9,412 nt of DNA, taken from Clostridiales bacterium. GTDB taxonomy: Bacteria > Bacillota > Clostridia > Christensenellales > Aristaeellaceae. Position numbers and translations under genes: made by a program. Location: positions 1 through 9,412 of the forward strand of contig SFFS01000103.1 in the NCBI GenBank assembly GCA_004557805.1, read 5' to 3'. The stretch's first letter is position 1, and each line of letters starts with the position of its first letter. Positions 1 to 9,000 of the stretch are shown in pieces. The notes beneath the pieces were generated by a model, which ran no database searches, was not told the origin of the DNA, and was given only the letters and a program-made list of their open reading frames with translations.

Positions 1-3000
1 GAAAGCGCCACGTTCGTTTCGGCCGAACCGATGCTCGCACTCACGCCCTTTTCCGGCGTGCTCAGCGCCGCGTCGGCCTTCGCCTCGTGGCGCACGCTCA
101 CTTCGATGGCGCCGGCCTGAACGCTGGCGTTATCGGTATCGATATACGCTTCGAACGTGCCGTTCGCGTTGGCGTAGAGGAGCACCAGCCCCGCGCCCAC
201 GCCCGAAATCGACAGCGCCGAATTGCCCTGCTCCGGCAGCGCCACGGAAGCGCCCGTCGTCCTGACGGTCAGCTTCTGCGCGCCGGCAACCGTCGCACCC
301 GCCAGATACGCGCGGGACGCGCCTTCGCTCGTCGCCGTGGCGGTATTGGCGGAAGCGCTGTATTTGGCGGCGTCAACCGCTGCGTTGGAGATGATCGCGT
401 TCGCCTTGCCGGTCACGGTCTTGCCGTCGGCGGAAAGGTTGTAGCGGCTGATCACGCTGATGCGGCCTTTCGCCTCGAACGTGATCGACGCGTCTTTGAC
501 GTAAGCTTCGTTCGTGCCGCGGAGAATGGCCGTCACGGCGTTCACCGCGACCTTCTCCACAGCCGCGTCCAGCGCGCCGCTGCGTACGGCAGCCAGCGCG
601 TTCGCATCCGTTTCGGCGGAGACGGTTACAACGTCCTCTTCTCTATCGCTGCGGATATGATACACGCCGCCCGTCACCGCCGCGACAGACTGCATTTCAA
701 CAACCGCCGTGGCGACGTTCGTGCTGACGCTGACATATGCGGCGGAAACGCCGTATTTGGAGCTGGCGGTGTACGCGCGCGCTTCGCTCGCGGGTGCCGC
801 CTTCACGGTCAGGCTTTCCAGATACATTTCGCCGCCATCCACAGTCGCAGCGAAGCTGCCCTTGACCACTGCGGTCAGGACGTTCACGGCGATCGAGGCC
901 AGCGACAGGCTCGCGTCGGGCTTCTTCACGTCGGCTGTGGCAAACGCGGTGCCGCGCGCCAGCACGGTCAGCTCGCCGTACAGGCCCGCGCCGCCGATCT
1001 TCGCGCCCTCGACGGTCGCCCGGTTATTCATGTTTGCGGTTGCGACCGCAGCGTTCACACCCACGCCGGCGAGGCTGACGCTCACATCCGTGCCGCCGCC
1101 CGTCGCGCCGACATAGGCGTTCGCGCCCTTCTTTCCGCTGGTAAATTCGCCGCCTTCGTTCAGATCGGATCGGACGGACACGCTGCCCGCGTTCACCTGC
1201 GCGCCTGTAATGTACGCCTGCTGGTTCGCGCTGAGCGTGGCCGCGCTTGTCGAAAGCGCTACGGTGAACACGCTCGCCTTCAGCTCCGGCGTGCCGACCT
1301 CGGCCGTCGCCGTCGCCTTGCCCTGCGCGTACACGCCGATGCTGTTCGCAGTGACAGCGCCCTTGCCGGAGATGCCCGCGCGCGCGATCGTCGCAGCCTG
1401 AGCGAAGGAAATGTTCACGCCGATATCGGTGAACGAAGCCGATACGCCGGCCAGCGCGGGCGTCATCTTCGCGGCCGCATTGGCGATGTATCTGGTTTCA
1501 ATGGTCAGCTTTCCGCCCCTGACGGCGATTGCGCCGTCGGTGGAAACGGTCGCCTCAAAGTCGCCCGAAGCATAGGCGTAGCCCGCCATCAGGCCGACCG
1601 AGTTATAACCGGCGCTGAGGTTGTCAACCTTCGCCACAGCGCGGGAATCTCCATAGCTGCGCACGCTCATCGCGCCCGCAACGGTCAGGTTAGCGGCGTT
1701 CACGCCGGCGATTCCGGTCGCGTTGGCAATGGCTGTTGCGGTGTTCGCGCTGAGCGAGAGCATTCCGGCCGAGGCGGAGAAGATATACGCTTCCGCCATC
1801 GTGCCGAACTTCAGCGACGGAATGCCTTCCCTGTCGATCGATACGCCGATCTCGCGCGGCGCGTAGCCGTTCGTATCATCCTTTTCAACGTTCTGCCAGG
1901 AGCCCACGTCGAGCGAACCGCCGATTTCGATCTTCGCATTCGCGTCGATCAGCGCCTTCTGCACGCTCTTGAGCGTCGCCGCAGCGACCGATACGTTCGC
2001 CGTAATTCCGCCCACGCCCGCATTGGCGACGACGCTGTAAGCCTCCGTGTTGCCAAACGCATACAGGTTCACTCCGGAGCCGACTTTCAATCCGCCCGAT
2101 TCGCCCGTGATGCGCGCGCTGTTTTCGGAAGCGTTGACAGCGACGCCGAAGTTGAGCGCCGCGGCGACCACTCCGGCCGCGCCCGTCACAACGAGCGTCT
2201 GCGCGGTGGAGCGGTAGGGGTTCTGTTCGGTTCCGGCGCTGACCGCCAGACTTGCGGCCTGCACCTGCGCGCCGGTCACATCGATCCACGCGCCGTTGAG
2301 GCTCTTATGATAGGCCAGCGCAACCGTCGCGCCCACGGCAACCGCGCCGCCCACGACGCTCGTGGCGTAGACCTTCGTGCTGCCCGCAAGGCTGCCGGCC
2401 ACGTTCAGCCTGCCGCTTGCGGCGATGTTCATCCGGTTGATCGCGGCGATATTCGCCGCCCTGTTGATGCCCAGCGCCACAAGCCCGTTGACCGCGACGC
2501 CGCCCGCCGCCAGGCCCAGCGCGGCCATGTCCACGTCGGCCCGCAGCTTGCCTTCCACGGTCACATGCTGTGCGTTGATGGAGCCGTTCTCGCTGCCGGC
2601 GCTGCCCGCCTCAGCCTGTTCGCCGGAGGCGATATTGGGCGTCGCGCCGATATAAGTGCGGCTGTCCGCATCGGAAACGTTCACCACGACCGACACGCCC
2701 ACGGCCACTCCGCCCGCCGCCGCGGCAACCAGGAACGCCTGCGACGTGGTTTCAAAATCGGATCTGACCGAAACGTTGTCCTTCGACCAGAGCGTTACGC
2801 CCTGCCCGATATAGGTGTCGATATCCAGTTTGTTGATGACGAGCGCCGCGTTGACCGCAACGCCAACCGTGCCGCCCGCCACGCCGGCCGCCGCGGCAAT
2901 CGCCGTGGTATCGCCGCCGCTGGTCACGTTCACGGAACCGACGGGGTTGCCCTTCGTGCCGATCTTCGCCCCGTCGGCGATTGCGGACACGACCTTGCCC

Positions 3001-6000
3001 TCGAAGTACGTCGCGCCGGCGCTCACGCCCACGCCCGCCGTACCGCCGACGGCCAGGCTGACGACGGTGGTCAGCACCTGCTTGAAGTGCATCTCCGCCG
3101 CAACGTTGACGGCGTTCGCCCTGAGCACGTCGCCGGAAACGACGGCCTGCGCAAGGCCGTTCACCACCAGCACGCCCGCGCTCACGCCCACGCCCGCAGC
3201 GCCGCCGCCCGCGGCAACCACGCCGATCAGGCGGATGGAAGAATCCTTCGCGCTGCCGCTTGTCTTCTTGTCGGCGAGTTCGTTGATTTCCTTTGCGTCG
3301 TCGCCCAGCGCGTCGTTGGAGGAGGAACCCTCCGCCCCGCCGGACACGGCCCTGACGCTGACGTTTCCGTCCGCCGACAGCTTCGCGCCGCCCGCGACCG
3401 TCGCGCTCACCTTCGAGGAGAGCAGGCCGAACGAAATGCCCGCGCCCACTCCGGCTGCGCCGCCCACGCCCAGCGAACCGGCGATCATGTTGGCCGAAAG
3501 CGTGTCGCTGGCCAGCACGTTGATATCCTGACCCGCGTTCACTTCAGCCCCGGCGAAAATCGCCGCCGAAACGCCGTCTACCAGACCGGCCGCGCTCGTC
3601 TTGCCATAGCCGAGAGACGAGGCGGTTTCGTCGTATTTCGCTTCAGTCATGCCCGCGGAAGAGGCGGTCTTGCCCTCAAGCGCCGTCAGCGACGAGGCGC
3701 TCACTGCGGCGGGCTTCATCTCGCCGTTTTCTTCCTTTGTATAGAACTTGTCGTTGAGCTTGTAGTAGCGCTTTGCGCTGCCGTCCTGATAGACGGTGTA
3801 GCGCACGGCATTGCCATCCTCGTCTACGCCGTCGTAGTAGACGCCGCTGTCTCCCTTTTGGGTCTGGCCATAATCGCCGAAGCCCTCGGTGTGCCCGGCC
3901 ATGCCCTTGTCGGATTCGTCCGCCTTGAGCATCGCGTCGAGATCGTCGTCCGGCTTATAGGCGGCCGCCGCGCCGTTCGCGCTGGCGAACGCGCCGTCCA
4001 CCTGCCTGCCGGGGTTCACGCCGCCCTCGGCGTAAATCTCATTGGACGCGTCCTTATTGAGCTTTCCGCCCATGACGATCGCCGTGATCGACACGGCGAT
4101 TCCCGCGGCGCCGCCGCCCGCGGCCGTCATCACGTAATCGTCCGCGTCGCGCTGCGCGTCGGCCTTTACGTTCACGTTTTTGCCGGCAGCAGCCTTCACC
4201 TTTTCGCCGAGCACGGCGGAAACAGTGTTGAACGAAACGCTCACCAGCGCCGAAACGCCCACGCCCGCGCTGCCGGAAGCCGCGATCGTTCCGACAATCG
4301 CCAGCAGCCGGTAATCGTCCTTCGCGGCGACGTCGATATCGCCCGTCTTTGCGGTCACGCCCGCGCCGCTGCGCACGGTCGCCGTCGTGGTTACCTTGTT
4401 GATGATCAGATCCAGCGTGCCGCCCACGCCCGCGCTGCCGCCAACCGCCGCGCCAATCGCGTCGGAGGTGACAAATTCATTGGAGTTCGCGGCGATGCGG
4501 ATATTTCTTTCCGCGCTCAGCGCGGAATTTGCCGCAACGTCCGCGGCGGTCTGCATCTTGAAATATGTCACAACCGCGACGGCGGAAACGCCCGCGCTGC
4601 CGCCCACAGTGGCGGTCGCCGCGGCGTTGACGAAGCGCTCGTCGCTGTCTGCCGTCACGCTCAGGTCGCGCCCGGCCGTGATGGTCTTCCCGGCAATCGC
4701 GCCGAGCATCGCCCGTGTCACGCCGCTGAACACGATCACGTTCGCGCCGCCCGCAACGCCCGCGCTGCCGCCCGCCGCAAACGTCACGGCGATCAGCCAC
4801 AGATCGTCCTTCGCCTTCGCGGCGACCTTCACATCGCGGCTTGCGCGGACGTCCGCGTCCGTCGCTTCGGCGGTCACATCCTTGTCGAATACCAGCGCGA
4901 CGATCGTCGCGCCCGCGCCGTTCGAGCCGCCTACGGCCAGCGAACCGGCGCAGTTATATATCGCTGTGTCGTCATCCGCTTCAATCGTCACATCGCCCTC
5001 GCCCGACGCGGCGGTTTCCCCTGCCGCAGCGAAGCCTGCGATCAGCGTCGCGCCATTGGCGCGCGCGGCAACGGTGTTGTCGGTCACCATCGTGTTCACA
5101 ACGCCCTGCGCCGCGTTCTGCGCGCCGCCGGAAACGCCGAGCGTCGCCATGACGACCGTCTCCCGTGCCGTCGCGCCGACGTACACGCCCTTGAACTTGC
5201 GCCTGCTGGCAAGCTCGGTCTCGTTCGCCGTCGCGGCGGTCGCAATGAGCTCCGCGCCCTTGCCGATGACGGCTTGCACAAAGTTGAGATAGATCACGGT
5301 GGACGCGGCAAGCCCGGCCGCCGTGCCGGAAGCCGATACGCTCAGTCCGCCCGCCGCCACATACAGCTTGGAATCATAATGCGCGGCGGCGGCGATGTTG
5401 CCGGCTGCCTTCATTTTCGTGTTTCCGCCGATCGTGTTTTCGATGCGGCTCTTCGAGGAAACGACCGGGATCGTGCCGCTGAACGCGCCGTTGGAGCTGG
5501 ACACGCCCGCCGCAACGGCCACGACGATCGTCACATCCTTCGCGCAGGCCTGCGCGAGAATATCCTGTTTGGAAATAAGCTGCACCGTCTGGTTCTGGCC
5601 CTCGCCGCCGATGCGAACTTTCACTTCACGGTCGAAGACGTTGACGTTCACCGTCGCGCCGATCGCGTTTGCGCCGTTGCTTCCGGAAGCCGCCAGCGCG
5701 CCGTTCAGGCCCCACGCCTCGGAGTTTGCCAGCACGCTGATTCCGCCGTTTTTCGCTTCGACGCGGCTGCCCTCGCCGATCGCCGCAACCGTTTTCGCCA
5801 GCGTCACCAGCACGCTCAGCGCGCCCGCGACGGTGTTCGCGCCGTTGGCGGCGGAAGCGGAGGCGATCAGCGACGCAAGCCGCGCGCGCTCGTTCGCCCT
5901 GACGCTGATATCGCCCTGTTCGGCAAGGAGCGTCGCGCCCTTTCCGATTTTGGCGGCTGTCTCCGTTTCGTTGACGATCACATCGAACGTTCCGCCCGCC

Positions 6001-9000
6001 GCAACCGTGCCGCCCGCGGCGATAGCCGTGCTGACGGAGATGAGCAGCAGCGCCATTTCCGTTTCGGAAAGCACGTCGAGTCCCTTACCGGCGGTGAGTT
6101 TCGCGCCGTCGGCAACGCTGCTTTCGGTCGTGTTTTTCGTGGCGATCACGTTGAGCGCGCCGCCGACGGTCGCCACGCCCTGCGCGGAAGAATTCAACGA
6201 AGCCGCAACCGTAAACAGCTGCGCGTCGACGTTCGTGGACGCCTTCTGCGCATAGCGCCCGGCCGCGCGGATCTCGCTGTTTTCGCCGACGGATGCGCGG
6301 ACCCGGTCTTCATTCTGCAAGTATCCGAACGTCAGACCGACGCCGGCCTTCGACGGAGCCGCGCTCAGCGCGCCCGCGATGATCCGCGCGTTCGCCTCGT
6401 CCTTCGCTTCAATCGTCGCATCGCCGTCCACGTCGATTTCGACGTTGCGGCCGACGAGCGCTTCAATGCGGTTGTTGAAATACACCAGCGCGAGCGAACC
6501 GGCCACGGAGGCGTTGCTGCTCTGCGTCGATCGGGACATGATGCTTCCCGCAATCGCCTCGGCGTAATAGTTCGTGGCGCTGAGGAAGTTGAGCAGATCG
6601 ACCGCCGCCAGCAGGTCGGAGCTCTTAACTTTGATGGACACGGTGTAGCTCTTGCCGTCCGCGCCCTTCTTCACGTCGATGATGCCGGTATTCGCGTCGG
6701 AGCGCTCGCCCTCGTCGAGCTTGCTCGAATCGGACAGAATCTTGTCGATGCCGAACGCGTTTTGATAATCTTCACGCGTCACGCCGAGCTTTTCGGCGCG
6801 GATCAGCAGCGACCTGGCCTGAATCTTCGCCCAGTCGCCAATGCGGCTTTCAACCTGATTGTTGGCGTAAATGATCGCCGCCGACGCGCCCACGCCGACG
6901 CTCGATCCCTTCGAAACGCTCACGCCGCCCGCGCGCGCGGCAAGCTTCGTCTTGTCGCTCGTGGAGATAACGACGTTTTCGCCGGTGATCGTCGCGCGGT
7001 TGTCCGTGCCGGTTCCGTCCGCGATGATCACCTTCGTCTTCGCATTGCTCGCCAGCACGGCGATTGCGCCGCCGACCGACGCGCTGCTGCCGCTTCCGCT
7101 GACAGCGCCCGCAAGCGCCTGCGCCGCCAGCTGGCCGCGGAAGTCGCCGTTCATGTTCTGCGTCAGCGTCGCGGAAAGCTCGACGTCGCCGTTCGACTCG
7201 ACGCTGCCGCCGTTGATTTCAACGATCGCTTCATTATTATTAACGCTTACGGCGACGCCCACCGCAATGGAGTTGGCCTTGTTCGCCAGCGAGATGGAAG
7301 CGCCTGTGCCCAGCGTGCGGAAGTTGCCTTCGTTGACAGCCGTCGCCTGCGCGCCGCCGTCGGCGCTGAGCAGCCCGGAAACGAGCGTCCTGGCCTTATG
7401 GTTGGAAACCGTCAGGCCGACGGCCGCCGCAACCTGCAGCTTGCTGCCCTGGCTGGGATAATCCCCGCCGGTCAGGTTTTTGCCCGCAGCGCCGCTCGCC
7501 TGGCTGACGCCCGTGTTCGTCGCGCCACCTGCGGCGTTCGTGCCGGGCGTCTGCGCGTCCTGGCTGCGCAGCACGTTCGAGGAAAGCGGCAGATCGTTGC
7601 GCGCCTCTTCCCCGCTGCCCTGTCCGCTGACCTGCCCGTTCAGGCGGTCGGCGGTTTCGTTGCTCTTGTTGTGTTCGGTCTTGGGCGGAATGCCCTCGCC
7701 ATTGGCGATTTTTTCAGCGTCCTCCTGCGCCTTGCCGAAGCGGTCGAGGTAACGCTGCATATCCGAACCGATCGCCGTGGCGATGGCGTTAGAAACGTCG
7801 GCGCTGTAGCTGTACGCCCCGAGCTTCGCCTCGCCGCTGACCTTCGCGCTGCCTTCGAACGCGGTAAGAATGTCGGTGGAGATGACGTTCAGCGCGACGG
7901 CCGCGCCCACGGCGGTCGAGTTGCCCATCGCAAAGCCGCTGGCGTTGGCAAGCGCCTCGCCCGTCTCCCTCGCGATCATCAGCAGGTTCACCTTGGCGCT
8001 GTCTTCATCGTCCGGGTCGACGGCCACGCTGTTCCCGCCTGCGGCGGTGATGTTCGTGCCGTTTCCTGCAAAGGTGCGCACGGAGCCGGTCAGCGCGTTC
8101 ACCGCAACGGACGCATCCAGCGCGACGTCCTTATTCTTCGCGGCGGCTTCGCCCTGCGGGTTTCCGCTCTCGAGCGGATCGGTACCGGAGACGCTGCCGG
8201 TTTCAACCTTGCGGTCCGCGTCCGCGCGGATCTCAAGCGTCCCCGTTTCCAGGGTGCGGTTCGAGGCGATTCCCGCTTCCGTCGTCGTATCGCCGTAGGT
8301 GAACGCGAACGCCGCGCCCACGCCGACGGACTTGCCCCTGCCGTTCTGCACAGGCTGAGCGGCGGTGTTCGTCGGGTCGTCCGCGAACGTCGCGTGTACG
8401 GTCACGATCTGCGCATCGGGCATATAGAAGCAGAACACCTTCTCCGCCGCGCTGCTCGAATCGACGACGACAATTTCCTTCTCGTACGTTCTGCCGTCCA
8501 CGCTGTAGGTGTACGTCAGCTTCGTCAGCTTCTTGCCGGTCAGGTTCTTGACATTGACCTTGACCAGGTCGTTCATCTTCGCCTTGTACGCCGAAACCGT
8601 CACGGGGTTTTCCGACGCGCCCGTCGCCCGTGTGACGATTTCGTGCAGGTTTTCTGCAAACGCGACCCTGACCGTCAGCTTCCCGTCCGCCGCCATGTCT
8701 GCGGGCGGCGCGATGGTGAACCTGCCGTCCGCGCCGACAGTGAACGTGCCGGTCTTCGTTTTTCCGTCGCTGTCAGTATATTCATAGGAAACCGTGGCGG
8801 GCAGTTTATAGCCTTCCTTCGCGGTAAGGGTCACGTCGCTGCCGTTGACAGCGGCTTCGCCGCCCTGGTCCACGCTGATCTCCGCGCGATCCGTATCGAT
8901 CACGTTCGAAGAGCCGCCGTTGCCCGCGTCCTGGGTATCGGCCGCGCCACCCGGCTTGTTCGCGTCCGCGCTTCCGTCGGGGGCGAGCGAGGAAGAAGCC

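Noticed and set aside
3735..3960. Possible calcium-binding loops (VDEDGN, PDDDLD, ADESDKG)
   Set aside because: None fits the EF-hand D-x-D-x-D-G spacing with the closing Glu, and no RTX GGxGxD nonapeptides were seen. Acidic clusters alone do not support a call.
4098..4772. CRISPR-like regular spacing of an identical 17-mer
   Set aside because: The spacing (162-168 bases) is far too long, the interval is coding and itself repetitive in protein sequence, and the 17-mer encodes a conserved GGSAGV core.
4477..4800. Minus-strand open frame rich in Arg (also at 1885-2289, 5096-5281, 6365-6553 and 8806-9201)
   Set aside because: These lie in other frames of the same strand over the giant gene. 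Arg/Gly/Asp-rich translations are the usual shadow of GC-rich coding DNA.
2690..5000. Hydrophobic Ala/Gly/Val stretches resembling transmembrane helices
   Set aside because: They recur every 55 residues, are Gly-rich and alternate with polar strands, as expected for beta strands in a solenoid and not for dozens of membrane spans.
223..8787. Many open frames of 60-300 codons on the + strand, such as 4387-5292, 5395-6255, 2815-3531 and 6871-7461
   Set aside because: They are antisense to the continuous minus-strand frame. They arise because GC-ending codons and the Ala/Gly/Val repeat bias remove stops from the opposite strand. Their translations are low-complexity Ala/Pro/Thr/Ser strings without recognisable domains.
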